In this document: positions 1 to 8,274 of the stretch, piece after piece
Layout of the letters: the number at the start of each line of letters is the position of its first letter
How positions within the stretch are numbered: the first letter of the stretch is position 1
DNA from: Xanthomonas pisi DSM 18956
GTDB taxonomy: Bacteria > Pseudomonadota > Gammaproteobacteria > Xanthomonadales > Xanthomonadaceae
DNA: 64,000 nt
Assembly (NCBI RefSeq): GCF_001010415.1
Contig: NZ_JPLE01000017.1
Coordinates: forward strand, 67,176 to 131,175
Direction of reading: 5' to 3'
Position numbers and translations under genes: made by a program
The notes under the pieces: model-generated
Seen by the model: only the letters and a program-made list of their open reading frames with translations
Databases searched by the model: none
Told to the model about the DNA's origin: nothing

Positions 1-24
1 GCACTGCGATGCGCGTCGCAGTGC
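1..24. terminator. Perfect 9-bp inverted repeat at window edge
   Basis: Arms GCACTGCGA (1-9) and TCGCAGTGC (16-24) pair perfectly around a six-base loop. No T-run follows on the + strand, so this is only a possible transcript end of a gene outside the window. Bases 25-167 show nothing else I can support. Confidence 0.3.
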
Positions 25-167
25 GTGGTGCATGCGCTGATGCCGATACCGAACGCGCAGGCGCATGGTCCAGACCCTCGCCGCCGGGTGGCGTCGATGT
101 ACCGCACGCTGTCGGTTGCGATACGTGTTCACTCAAGCGCTCAGGCCTGCTTCGGTATAGTCGCGCG

Positions 168-2141
168 ATGACTTATTTCCCGCGTCTTGCCACTGTTTTC
201 GTCGGCCTGTTGTGCCTTGGCAGCACTGCGCTGCATGCGCAAAGCCTGGATCCGCAATTGACTGCCATGCGCGATGCGATCGCTGCCGCAGAACGCGGCC
301 AGTCCGATCCCGCCCAGCTCTCTGCATTGAGCCGCCATCCGCTGTACGGCTGGCTGGAGTACGCCGCGCTCAAGCGCAACATCGACAACGTCTCCAACGC
401 GCAGGCGCAGGGTTTCCTGCAGCGTTACGCCGGCCAGCCGGTGGCCGAAAGCTTCCGCAGTACCTGGCTGCCGGCAGTCGCGCGCCGCCAGGACTGGACC
501 ACCTTGCTGGCCAACTGGAAGACCACCGACAACCTGGGCCTGCGCTGCGCGCAGCTGACCGCGCGCCAGGCCACCGGCAAGCTGGACGCACAGTGGAGCC
601 GCGATGCGTTGACGTTGTGGCGTAACGGCAAGGCCCTGCCCGATGCCTGCGACCCGGTGGTGGCGGGGCTGGAGTCGCGCGGCGAACTCACCCCGGCATT
701 GCGCTGGGAGCGGGTGGAAGCCGCTGCCGATGCGCAGTTGCCTGCAGTGATGCGTGCAGCGGCGCGCAGCCTGCCGGCGGCCGATCTGGCACTGGCCACC
801 GATTACGCCGCCTTTCTCGACAAGGTCCACCCGCGTGCGCTGGGTTGGCCCAAGACCGAACGCAGCCGCCGCATCGCCGTCGATGGCCTGGCCAAGCTGG
901 CCAAGACCGACCCGGATGCCGCCGAGCAACAGCTGCCGCAGTTCGCCAGCGCGCTGGGGTTGAGCGAGGCGCAACGCGGGCAGGTGCTGTATCAGATTGC
1001 GTTGTGGACGGTGGCGTCCTACCTGCCGGATTCGGCCCGCAGGCTCAACGCAGTGCCCGATGCAGCGTACGACGAGCGCCTGCACGAATGGCGCGCCCGC
1101 GAGGCGATGTCGCGCGGCGATTGGCCTGCGGCATTGGCCGCCATCCGCAAGATGCCGGCCGGCCAGCGCGCCGATTCGCGCTGGCAGTATTTCGAAGCGC
1201 GCCTCACCGAGAAGACCGGTTCGGCAGCCGCCGCACAGCCGCTGTATCGCGCCGCTGCGCAGTCGCCCACCTTCCACGGCTTCCTGGCCGCCGACCGCCT
1301 GCAGCAGCCGTATCGGCTGTGCCCGTGGGAGCCCAAGGACAGCCCGCAGGCCAAGGCCGCCGTGGCGCGCGACCCGGCATTGACCCGTGCGATTGCGTTG
1401 TTCCAGATCGATCGCCCTGGCTGGGCCGTGGCCGAATGGAACGATGCCGCCAGCCGCTTCGACGACACCCAGCGCCGCCTGGCAGTGGAAGTGGCCAGCG
1501 ACAACGGCTGGTTCGACCGCGCGGTGTTTGCGCTCGGCAAACAGCCGGACGAGCAACGGCTGTATTCGCTGCGTTTCCCGTTGCATCACGATGAGGGCAT
1601 TCGCCGCGAAGCCGCCAAGAACGCCATCGACCCGGCCTGGGTTGCCGCAGAGATCCGTGCCGAAAGCATCTTCAATCCGCGCGCGCGGTCGCCTGCCAAC
1701 GCCATGGGCTTGATGCAGGTATTGCCCGGCACCGGCGCGGCGGTCGCCAAGGGCATCGCCCTGCCCGGCTACGCAGGTGCCGCCAGCCTGTACGAGCCGG
1801 ACACCAACATCGCCATCGGCACCGCGTACCTGCGCCAGCTGCTCAACACCTACGGCCTGCCCTATCTCACCATCGCCGCCTACAACGCCGGTCCCGGCCC
1901 GACCGGGCGCTGGCAATCGCAACGGCCGGGCTTTGACCCGGACTTCTGGATCGAGACCATCAGCTACAAGGAAACCCGTGAATACGTCGCGCGTGTGCTC
2001 GCCTTCAGCGTGATCTACGACTGGCGCCTCAACGGCGACATGCTGCCGCTGAGCGACCGCCTGATGGGCAAACTGGTGGACAAGCGCCAGAAACCGGTGT
2101 GCACGCCAGGCCAGAGTGCGAGCAACGCAGCGCAGGATTGA
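168..2141 (+). CDS. slt: Soluble lytic murein transglycosylase
   Basis: Exported enzyme of 657 residues that cleaves the MurNAc-GlcNAc bond of peptidoglycan with formation of a 1,6-anhydro product, acting in the periplasm. The ATG at 168 is chosen because a signal peptide follows directly (hydrophobic stretch, then LHAQS near residue 25), whereas the open frame upstream to base 9 codes for nothing signal-like. The long alpha-helical superhelix region occupies roughly residues 30-470. The C-terminal lysozyme-like SLT domain follows, with catalytic Glu499 in RAESIFNPRARS, the downstream AMGLMQVLPGT motif and YNAGPGP. The length matches E. coli Slt70. The neighbour downstream is convergent, so the gene appears monocistronic. 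The family assignment is secure; the physiological role (cell-wall recycling or turnover) is inferred from the family. Confidence 0.93.
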   Translation: MTYFPRLATVFVGLLCLGSTALHAQSLDPQLTAMRDAIAAAERGQSDPAQLSALSRHPLYGWLEYAALKRNIDNVSNAQAQGFLQRYAGQPVAESFRSTWLPAVARRQDWTTLLANWKTTDNLGLRCAQLTARQATGKLDAQWSRDALTLWRNGKALPDACDPVVAGLESRGELTPALRWERVEAAADAQLPAVMRAAARSLPAADLALATDYAAFLDKVHPRALGWPKTERSRRIAVDGLAKLAKTDPDAAEQQLPQFASALGLSEAQRGQVLYQIALWTVASYLPDSARRLNAVPDAAYDERLHEWRAREAMSRGDWPAALAAIRKMPAGQRADSRWQYFEARLTEKTGSAAAAQPLYRAAAQSPTFHGFLAADRLQQPYRLCPWEPKDSPQAKAAVARDPALTRAIALFQIDRPGWAVAEWNDAASRFDDTQRRLAVEVASDNGWFDRAVFALGKQPDEQRLYSLRFPLHHDEGIRREAAKNAIDPAWVAAEIRAESIFNPRARSPANAMGLMQVLPGTGAAVAKGIALPGYAGAASLYEPDTNIAIGTAYLRQLLNTYGLPYLTIAAYNAGPGPTGRWQSQRPGFDPDFWIETISYKETREYVARVLAFSVIYDWRLNGDMLPLSDRLMGKLVDKRQKPVCTPGQSASNAAQD

Positions 2142-2385
2142 GCGCACTTGCGCCGACCGGCATGGCCGCGCGACCCAACGGTCGCGTTTGTGCCAGTGCG
2201 TTGCTCGACGCGAACCTTCCTTGATCGACGTGCGATGCCTCGCCACTTGCAGGATACGCGGCGATTGCGTCGTTTGAAGCGCGCTGGCGTTGCGGCCTGG
2301 CCTCGCTGACTGTTCTCAAGCGGGCATCGATGGTAACCGAGCAAACGCACAACGCCCGCATCGCTGCGTGCGTTGTGTGATGCCT

Positions 2386-2412
2386 GCAGCGCTGCAACCA
2401 TCGCAGCGCTGC
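2386..2412 (-). terminator. Inverted repeat downstream of first pectate lyase
   Basis: Two copies of the self-complementary GCAGCGCTGC lie at 2386-2395 and 2403-2412 and can pair around AACCATC. A second arm pair, CACAACGC (2349-2356) and GCGTTGTG (2370-2377), lies just beyond. This is the 3' side of both the transglycosylase and the pectate lyase, which converge here. No clear U-run is present, so a terminator role is only plausible. Confidence 0.35.
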
Positions 2413-2420
2413 GTGTCGCG

Positions 2421-3563
2421 TTACAACTTGCCGGCGCCGGCCTTGGCCTTGACGTCTGCAGCCACCTTGTTGGCAGACAGCAGGTTGTAGGTGTACGGCG
2501 GCTTCCAGCCGATGTTGCTGTTCCACGAGCAGCTCAAGGCCTTGCCATTGAGCAGCGAGCCCTGGTCGCGGTACACGCTGCCCTTGTAGTCGGCAGCGAT
2601 CTTGTCGCAGCTGCTCACGCCGCTGATGTCGAAGGCATTGTTCTCGGAGAAGATCTTCGATTCCTTGCCCACGCCATGCGCGTGCGAGAACGGGTAGACC
2701 TTATTGCTGGTGCTGCCCACGTGGTAGTTGTTGTACAGATGCACCTGGCCGAAACGCACCCGCGGTGCACGTGCGGAGATGTTCTCGAACAAGGTGTTGT
2801 GGATGGTCACCTTGAGCTTGCCGCTATCGGTGCTGGAGGCGCTGTCGCTGGAACCGATCAGGCTGTTCTTCTCGTGCGACTTGAACGCCGAGTACGAGAT
2901 GGTCACGAAGTTGGCGCCCTTCTTGACGTCCATCGCGCCATCGTGATGTTGCTTGGGGCGGCCGTTGGCGGTGCCGTTCTGATCGTCGGTACGACGACCA
3001 TCGGTAAAGGTCACGTGGTCCACCCAGACGTTGGTGGCACCTTCCACGGTCAGGCCGTCGTACTCGGAATTCCAGTTGCCATTGTCGCCATCGTCGGCAT
3101 CCCACTTCGGTTCCGGATCCCACGGATTTTCGATGGTGAGGTTGCGCACGATGACGTCGTTGGCCTTGACGTAGAAATAGCCTTCGCGGATTTCTGCGTT
3201 GGTACCGACGCCGATCAGAGTGGTCTTGGTCGGGATATCCAGACGCGCGCGCGTCTTCATGTCCGAGGTCTTGGTGTAGGCCTTGCCTTCGCTGATGTCG
3301 ATGACACCCTTGACCTTGATGATGCGTCCGTTACTGCCCGCGCTGGCCTTCAGCGCGGCCTTCAATTGCGCTGCATTGGTGACGGTGTAGATGTCCGCCG
3401 CAGAGGCCTTGGAACCGCCCTTCGTGCCGCCGTTCTGGGTGGCCCAGCCGGTGGTGGCAATTTCCAGCGCAGGGTCTGCTGCATAGGCGGTGGTCGACAA
3501 CAACGCGGCGCTCAACATAACGCCCACAACGGTACGTCCCACAACAGTCGATGCGTTCGACAT
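2421..3563 (-). CDS. pel: Secreted pectate lyase, PL1 family (copy 1)
   Basis: Polysaccharide lyase of 380 residues that cleaves de-esterified pectin by calcium-dependent beta-elimination outside the cell. The ATG at 3563 is preferred: an AAGAG ribosome site lies upstream and a signal peptide ending in [10 protein letters not shown] follows. An in-frame ATG 36 bases further upstream would add 12 non-signal residues. Family hallmarks are visible in order: [20 protein letters not shown] with the WxDH motif, the [20 protein letters not shown] stretch with calcium-site acidic residues, and [17 protein letters not shown] with the catalytic Arg region. Two cysteine-containing segments near the C-terminus (SSCDK and LSCSW) could form a disulfide. 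It is almost identical to the next gene over most of the mature protein, so this is a tandem duplication. Export is probably by the type II system, as known for Xanthomonas pectate lyases. Confidence 0.93.
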   Translation of the reverse strand: MSNASTVVGRTVVGVMLSAALLSTTAYAADPALEIATTGWATQNGGTKGGSKASAADIYTVTNAAQLKAALKASAGSNGRIIKVKGVIDISEGKAYTKTSDMKTRARLDIPTKTTLIGVGTNAEIREGYFYVKANDVIVRNLTIENPWDPEPKWDADDGDNGNWNSEYDGLTVEGATNVWVDHVTFTDGRRTDDQNGTANGRPKQHHDGAMDVKKGANFVTISYSAFKSHEKNSLIGSSDSASSTDSGKLKVTIHNTLFENISARAPRVRFGQVHLYNNYHVGSTSNKVYPFSHAHGVGKESKIFSENNAFDISGVSSCDKIAADYKGSVYRDQGSLLNGKALSCSWNSNIGWKPPYTYNLLSANKVAADVKAKAGAGKL

Positions 3564-3669
3564 GGTGATGAAGTCTCTTGATTGAGTGATGCGTGACACG
3601 CCGCTGCGCGGCGTGCTCCCCGTGCGTTCGCCCAGGCCAACAGGCCAGTCCCCTAGCGAACCCGGCCGA

Positions 3670-3720
3670 TGCTAATGCTTATGTACATTATTTAAAAGTA
3701 CATTTTTAACATGTAGCACC
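3670..3720 (-). promoter_or_regulatory. A+T-rich promoter region of pectate lyase copy 1
   Basis: This stretch is strikingly A+T-rich in a G+C-rich neighbourhood and lies about 110-160 bases upstream of the copy 1 start. It contains the related motifs GTACATTATTT and AGTACATTTTT, which have GTAC cores and could be an operator. It has no counterpart upstream of copy 2. A promoter or regulator-binding role is inference. I looked for a plant-inducible-promoter box (paired TTCG motifs) and a full Clp/CRP site and found neither. Confidence 0.35.
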
Positions 3721-3742
3721 TGCGTTTTTGGAATGGTTACGC

Positions 3743-3780
3743 GCCACGCGCAGCGCACGTTCTCGTGCACTGCGCGTGGC
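3743..3780 (-). terminator. Strong hairpin downstream of second pectate lyase
   Basis: Arms of 17 bases (3743-3759 and 3764-3780) pair with a single mismatch around the loop TTCT, beginning 25 bases after the stop of copy 2. No U-run follows on the minus strand, so it may be a Rho-assisted or 3'-stabilising structure rather than a classical intrinsic terminator. Confidence 0.5.
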
Positions 3781-3804
3781 AACGTTTCCAGCAGGTGCGA
3801 TTGC

Positions 3805-4938
3805 TTACAGCTTGCCGGCGCCTGCTTTTGCCTTGACGTCCGCAGCCACCTTGTCGGCCGACAGCAGGCTGTAGGTGTAAGGGGGCGTCCAACCGATGTT
3901 GCTGTTCCAGGAGCAGCTCAAGGCCTTGCCATTGAGCAGCGAGCCCTGGTCGCGGTACACGCTGCCACCGTAGTCGGCGGCGATCTTGTCGCAGCTGCTC
4001 ACGCCGCTGATGTCGAACACGTTGCGCTCGGAGAAGATCTTCGATTCCTTGCCCACGCCATGCGCGTGCGAGAACGGGTAGACCTTATTGCTGGTACTGC
4101 CGACGTGGTAGTTGTTGTACAGATGCACCTGGCCGAAACGCACCCGCGGTGCGCGTGCGGAAATGTCCTGAAACAGGGTGTTGTGGATGGTCACCTTGAG
4201 CTTGCCGCTATCCAGGCTTGAATGGCTGTCGCTGGAACCGATCAGACCGTTCTTCTCATGCGACTTGAACGCCGAGTAGGAGACGGTGACGAAGTTGGCC
4301 CCTCTCTTGATATCAAGCGCACCATCGTGATGCTGCTTCGGTCGGCCGTTGGCGGTGCCGTTCTGATCGTCGGTGCGGCGACCATCGGTAAAGGTCACGT
4401 GGTCCACCCAGACGTTGGTGGCGCCTTCCACGGTCAGGCCGTCGTACTCGGAATTCCAGTTGCCGGCACTGCCGTCATCCGGATCCCAGACCGGCTCCGG
4501 ATCCCATGGATTTTCGATGGTGATGTTGCGGATGATGACGTCGTTGGCCTTGACGTACATGTAGCCTTCGCGGATTTCGGCGTTGCTGGTGATGCCGATC
4601 AAGGTGGTCTTGGTCGGGATATCCAGACGCGCACGCGTCTTCATGTCCGAGGTCTTGGTGTACGGCTTGCCTTCGCTGACATCGATGATGCCGCTGATCT
4701 TGATGATGCGCCCGTTGCTGCCCACGCTGGCCTTCAGCGCGGCCTTCAGCTCGGCGGCATTCTTGACGGTATAGATATTGGCAGCGGCGGCCTTGGAGCC
4801 TCCCTTGGTGCCGCCGTTCTGTGTCGCCCACCCGGTGGTCGCCGCTTCCAGCGCAGGATCGGCGCTTGCAACGCCAGTGAGCAGCAACGACCCGACAAAC
4901 AGCGACGCGGCGGCCGCCGTCGAAAATTTCGGCTTCAT
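3805..4938 (-). CDS. pel: Secreted pectate lyase, PL1 family (copy 2)
   Basis: Pectin-degrading lyase of 377 residues and close paralogue of the gene at 2421-3563. The ATG at 4938 is supported by AGGGAGA just upstream and by an N-terminal signal peptide ending [14 protein letters not shown]. The same PL1 landmarks appear in the same order: [56 protein letters not shown], and the C-terminal SSCDK/LSCSW pair. The two mature proteins differ at scattered positions only, while the signal peptides and 5' regions are unrelated. That suggests duplication followed by separate control of expression. The gene lies upstream of copy 1 on the same strand, but 240 bases and a strong hairpin separate them, so they are probably transcribed independently. 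Confidence 0.93.
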   Translation of the reverse strand: MKPKFSTAAAASLFVGSLLLTGVASADPALEAATTGWATQNGGTKGGSKAAAANIYTVKNAAELKAALKASVGSNGRIIKISGIIDVSEGKPYTKTSDMKTRARLDIPTKTTLIGITSNAEIREGYMYVKANDVIIRNITIENPWDPEPVWDPDDGSAGNWNSEYDGLTVEGATNVWVDHVTFTDGRRTDDQNGTANGRPKQHHDGALDIKRGANFVTVSYSAFKSHEKNGLIGSSDSHSSLDSGKLKVTIHNTLFQDISARAPRVRFGQVHLYNNYHVGSTSNKVYPFSHAHGVGKESKIFSERNVFDISGVSSCDKIAADYGGSVYRDQGSLLNGKALSCSWNSNIGWTPPYTYSLLSADKVAADVKAKAGAGKL

Positions 4939-5761
4939 CTTGATGTCTCCCTCGAATGGGTTCGATGCGCCGCGCGGCGGCACACCCCTCGTCTATCGAC
5001 TGCGGAACGTACTTTTCATCTCTGTAATGTTCAGTTCCGCGACACGGATACTAGGAGCATCGCAATCGCTTGTATCTAGGCAATGCATCGATGTGCACGC
5101 GCAGTCACGCAAACGGTTGCGGGACACCACGGAGAAGACAAAACGCTGCAATCAAGACATGCGGAGACAGCGCCAGGGACACTGCAGCGCAGCATGATGC
5201 GTGTCGCATTGCAGCTGGACATGTATCCGAGCCAGCGTGTTGCCGCGATCACATGTGCGCGCTTTTTCTAGGCAAAAGCATCGATTGCAACGTGCCGATG
5301 ACACGCGCGTGCACGTTGCGCGCACGCTTGAGGCGTTCGACGCGAACGCACTGCATCCGATCGAGACAAGTGTGGAAACCGCGACGCGCCATGCGAGCAA
5401 CCAGCACACGCAAAACACCGGTGATGCCGCTGACCGGATGAAACGCGCGGCACACGCGTGTCGCTTGCTGCAAGCCCTCGTCATGACAACAGGATCGACA
5501 CCATCGCTCCGACCAACATCGCTGCAGCGCTGCCATGCACGCAGCAGAACATGCCGGCCTGCGTCGCTTTCGCATGCAACAACCAATGTGCACGCCAGAC
5601 CCGTACGCGATTGACTGCCTCGGCCCAAGTCTGAGCGCCCTCAGGCAGGCGCGCACGCTTCATGCGCACGGCCGTCGATATCCGCACACCTCATGCGTGC
5701 GGTCGGCACCTGCAATTGATTCGATGATGGGCAACCCGCACAGGCGGGGCTGCCGCGTCGC
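4939..5761. other. Intergenic region without a supportable gene
   Basis: About 820 bases lie between the pectate lyase copy 2 start and the rimI stop. The part next to 4938 must contain the copy 2 promoter and leader. Several short open frames exist on both strands between 5070 and 5834, but they overlap one another, lack ribosome sites and have low-complexity Arg/Ala/Cys-rich translations with no recognisable domain. I see no RNA gene. This could be a decayed gene or simply spacer. Confidence 0.5.
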
Positions 5762-6235
5762 TCAGGAAAACCCCTCGAAGAACAACTCGATCGCCATCAC
5801 CAGCGCATCTTCGCGTCCGGTGTGGGAGGGGTAGTAGCGCGGGCGACGGCCGATCTCGTTGAAGCCTTCGGAGTGATACAGCGCAATCGCCGAAGGATTG
5901 GACGGGCGCACTTCCAGAAATGCGCGCCGCGCGCCACGGTCGCAGGCGCCTTTGATCAGCGCACGCAACAACACGCGGCCGTGTCCTTGCGACTGCGCTT
6001 CCGGCGCGATGCAGACGTTGAGGATATGCGCCTCGTCAGCGGCAACGCTGATGATGCCGTAGCCGATGACCTGGCCGCCCTGCTCCATCACCCAGCCCGG
6101 GTAGCCCGCCTGCAGGCAATCGCGAAAGATGCTGCGCGTCCACGGAAACGGATAGGCACGTTGCTCGATCTCCATCACCACGTCCAGGTCGCTTTCGCGC
6201 ATGGCACGCAGCGACGTGGGCAGCGGGGCGTTCAT
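5762..6235 (-). CDS. rimI: Ribosomal protein S18 N-alpha-acetyltransferase
   Basis: GNAT-family acetyltransferase of 157 residues that uses acetyl-CoA to acetylate the N-terminal alanine of ribosomal protein S18 in the cytoplasm. The start at 6235 lies five bases after the stop of the upstream holD-like gene. The protein begins with the RimI-type MRESDLDVVMEIEQRAYPFP and has the acetyl-CoA loop QSQGHGRVLLRAL (Q/R-x-x-G-x-G/A) and the C-terminal NPSAIALYHSEGFNEIGRR typical of RimI. The order pssA - holD - rimI on one strand with gaps of 5-10 bases indicates an operon. The pairing with holD also occurs in E. coli, which supports both assignments. Confidence 0.92.
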   Translation of the reverse strand: MNAPLPTSLRAMRESDLDVVMEIEQRAYPFPWTRSIFRDCLQAGYPGWVMEQGGQVIGYGIISVAADEAHILNVCIAPEAQSQGHGRVLLRALIKGACDRGARRAFLEVRPSNPSAIALYHSEGFNEIGRRPRYYPSHTGREDALVMAIELFFEGFS

Positions 6236-6240
6236 TGCGC

Positions 6241-6705
6241 TCACGCCGGATCCTGCCGGCGACGCAGCGCGCGCAGCTGCGGCCACAGCGCACGCTTGGC
6301 GGCCGGGTTGCCACGCAACTCGGCCAGCGGCCAGGAGGCCATCAAGGCTTGCGTCGTCGGGTCGCCCGGGTCGCAACCGGACGCGCGCAGCAACGCCATC
6401 TGCAAGCGATCGGGCAGACCAACGCGACTGCGTCGTGGCGGTGCAGCGGCCGAAGCAGTACCGGGCGCACGCGACTCGGCCGGCGCAGCGGGCGCGGTGC
6501 GACGTAGCGGCGGTGCAACCGCCGGAGCCGCCGGCGCGAGACGCGGCTCACGCACGGGTGCAGGCGCCGGCGCATGCTCTATACCGTCCATCGGCGCAGG
6601 CAGCGCATCGGCGGTGTCGCGATCCAGATACACGGTGTGCCCCATCGCCTGCAGGCACGACACCTGCAGGTCCGACCACACCGGCTCGTGCGCGGACTCG
6701 CTCAT
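6241..6705 (-). CDS. holD: Probable DNA polymerase III psi subunit (HolD-like)
   Basis: Protein of 154 residues that would normally be called hypothetical. Two segments resemble the E. coli psi subunit. The N-terminal LQVSCLQAMGHTVYLDRD corresponds to the chi-binding helix (LQQLGIT-x-W-x-LRRP). The C-terminal ASWPLAELRGNPAAKRALW corresponds to psi ASPALTDLRANPTARAALW. Between them lies a long Ala/Pro/Arg-rich, probably disordered linker (about residues 40-105), absent from E. coli psi. It sits immediately upstream of rimI, the same neighbour as in E. coli. The psi subunit joins chi and the clamp-loader complex and links it to single-stranded DNA-binding protein. The assignment rests on by-eye similarity plus synteny. 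The ATG at 6705 is used because it follows the pssA stop by 10 bases. Confidence 0.72.
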   Translation of the reverse strand: MSESAHEPVWSDLQVSCLQAMGHTVYLDRDTADALPAPMDGIEHAPAPAPVREPRLAPAAPAVAPPLRRTAPAAPAESRAPGTASAAAPPRRSRVGLPDRLQMALLRASGCDPGDPTTQALMASWPLAELRGNPAAKRALWPQLRALRRRQDPA

Positions 6706-6715
6706 GGGTGCAGGC

Positions 6716-7489
6716 TCATGGCAGCTCGGGCACGCGCCGCCAGCGCCGCCACAGCCACATCGCCGGGCCGGACAACGCATACAGCACGCCGATCACCAGC
6801 AGCGACCGCGCCAGGTCGATCACCAACAACGCGATCACCACCGTGGCGACCGCCAATGCCAGAAACGGCACACGGTCGGCACGCGGACCACGCGCGCCGC
6901 CCTTGAAGCTCCAGAAGCGGATCCGGCTGACCATCAACAGCGCCGCCACCACTGTGACCGCCAGCGCCACGTAGCGCAGCTGCTCGCCATCGAAACCCAG
7001 GCTATCGTCGGCGAACGCCCACACGAAGGACATCATCAAGCCGGCCGCGGCCGGACTGGCCAGGCCGATGAACCAGCGCTTGTCGACCACGCCGACCTGG
7101 GTGTTGAAGCGCGCCAGCCGCAGCGCCGCACAAGCGGCATACAGGAAGGCGGCCGACCAGCCGACCCGGCCCATCACGTTGCTGTCGTATTTCAGCGCCG
7201 ACAGCGACCAGTGGTACATCACAAGCGCCGGAGCCATGCCGAAGCTGACCAGATCGGCCAGCGAGTCGTACTGCACGCCGAATTCGCTGCTGGTGTTGGT
7301 CAGGCGCGCGACCCGGCCGTCCAGCCCGTCCATCACCGCCGCCACGAACACCGCCATCGCCGCCTGGACGAACTGACCATTGGCGGCGGCGATGATGGCG
7401 TAGAAACCGGAAAACAGCCCGGCGGTGGTGAACAGGTTAGGCAGCAGATAAATCGTGCGCGAGCGCGGGGGCGGTCTCATTTCATCCAT
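6716..7489 (-). CDS. pssA: CDP-diacylglycerol-serine O-phosphatidyltransferase
   Basis: Integral membrane enzyme of 257 residues that transfers phosphatidyl from CDP-diacylglycerol to L-serine, the committed step to phosphatidylserine and phosphatidylethanolamine. The CDP-alcohol phosphatidyltransferase signature is complete: D54-x2-D57-G-x2-A61-R62-x8-G71-x3-D75-x3-D79. The serine-enzyme hallmark YLLPNLFTTAGLFSG precedes it, and about eight hydrophobic helices follow. The start at 7489 gives MDEMRPPPRS before the first membrane segment; the second ATG at 7480 is also possible. This is the first gene of a probable pssA-holD-rimI operon and is divergent from the DUF4124 gene at 7613. The C-terminus is short compared with archaeal-type enzymes, as usual in proteobacteria of this subtype. 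Confidence 0.93.
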   Translation of the reverse strand: MDEMRPPPRSRTIYLLPNLFTTAGLFSGFYAIIAAANGQFVQAAMAVFVAAVMDGLDGRVARLTNTSSEFGVQYDSLADLVSFGMAPALVMYHWSLSALKYDSNVMGRVGWSAAFLYAACAALRLARFNTQVGVVDKRWFIGLASPAAAGLMMSFVWAFADDSLGFDGEQLRYVALAVTVVAALLMVSRIRFWSFKGGARGPRADRVPFLALAVATVVIALLVIDLARSLLVIGVLYALSGPAMWLWRRWRRVPELP

Positions 7490-7612
7490 CCGGCAAGTGT
7501 AGGGCCTGAGGTCCGTCCGGCGGTAGCGCGCCGGCCCCCCCGCGGCGCGATCACTTGCCAGCGCGGGCCGTGGATGCTGCAATCGCGGCGGGAATCATCC
7601 AGGGGAAGCCAC

Positions 7613-8011
7613 ATGCACCTGTCGTCCGGGCTTTGCGCCCTGTTGCTGCTGCTCAGCGCCACTGCAGGCGCCACCGATCTGTATAAGTGGAAGGACGCCA
7701 AGGGCGTGACCCACTACACCGAAACCCCGCCGCCGACCGGCCAGCGCTACGAAGCGCGCCGGATCGACGCCCGCAGCGGCACTGCGGCCATCGCCGCGCC
7801 AGAGGCTGCCACCCCGGAATCGGCGGACTGCCTCACTGCACGTCGCAACCTGGAACTGCTCAGCGGCAAGGGCGAGGTGACCATGGGCGCCGGCGACGGC
7901 AAGCCCGGCACCCCGCTGGACCCGGATGCCCGCGCCGCGCAGCGCAACCTGGCCGAAGCCGCCGCCAAGGCCTATTGCAAGCCGGCAACGACCGGCGGCC
8001 CGGCGAACTGA
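7613..8011 (+). CDS. Small exported DUF4124 protein
   Basis: Protein of 132 residues with a signal peptide (about residues 1-20, cleaved near AGATD) followed at once by the DUF4124 core [19 protein letters not shown]. That core is common in Xanthomonas and Pseudomonas periplasmic proteins of unknown function. The C-terminal half contains two cysteines ([10 protein letters not shown] and AYCKP) that could form a disulfide, and the spacing of an Ala-rich amphipathic region. AGGGGAAG lies eight bases upstream of the ATG. It stands alone between pssA (divergent) and proS. No function can be assigned from the sequence. Confidence 0.85.
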   Translation: MHLSSGLCALLLLLSATAGATDLYKWKDAKGVTHYTETPPPTGQRYEARRIDARSGTAAIAAPEAATPESADCLTARRNLELLSGKGEVTMGAGDGKPGTPLDPDARAAQRNLAEAAAKAYCKPATTGGPAN

Positions 8012-8274
8012 ATCCAGCTGGCGCAGCGTGCGCGGCCGTCGGGGCATTCGAGAGTGAGACATCGCGCCGCGACATTGGCGCGTGGCATATCGAAGGCGAC
8101 GCAACCACAGCCTCGGCACTGCGGCCGGGCTCACACGGCAGGCCGACGCTCCGGCGTCACGGCCGCCTGACCAGGCAAGCCGGATGCCTGTCACTGCCGC
8201 CGCGCAGCCACTGGCCGATGACCGGCAGGGCGCGACACTGGCAAACTATGGGCTTTCCGCCCAAGCGAAGCCCG

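Noticed and set aside
141-2246. Long open frame on the minus strand across the transglycosylase gene (about 700 codons)
   Set aside because: It is a shadow of a G+C-rich gene: no domain, no ribosome site, Arg/Gln/His-rich translation. The + strand frame has a complete SLT protein.
2373-3581. Open frame of about 400 codons opposite pectate lyase copy 1, with a similar one opposite copy 2 at 3733-5079
   Set aside because: The two antisense frames resemble each other only because the lyase genes are duplicates. They have no family resemblance and no start signals.
3564-3804. Plant-inducible-promoter box or Clp/CRP site upstream of pectate lyase copy 1
   Set aside because: Only isolated half-sites were found at wrong spacing; I cannot support either.
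5070-5656. Several short overlapping open frames on both strands between the lyase and rimI
   Set aside because: None has a ribosome site, a domain or consistent codon use; they overlap one another.
5822-7612. In-frame upstream extension of the DUF4124 gene
   Set aside because: The open frame runs antisense through rimI, holD and pssA; the real start at 7613 has a ribosome site and a signal peptide.
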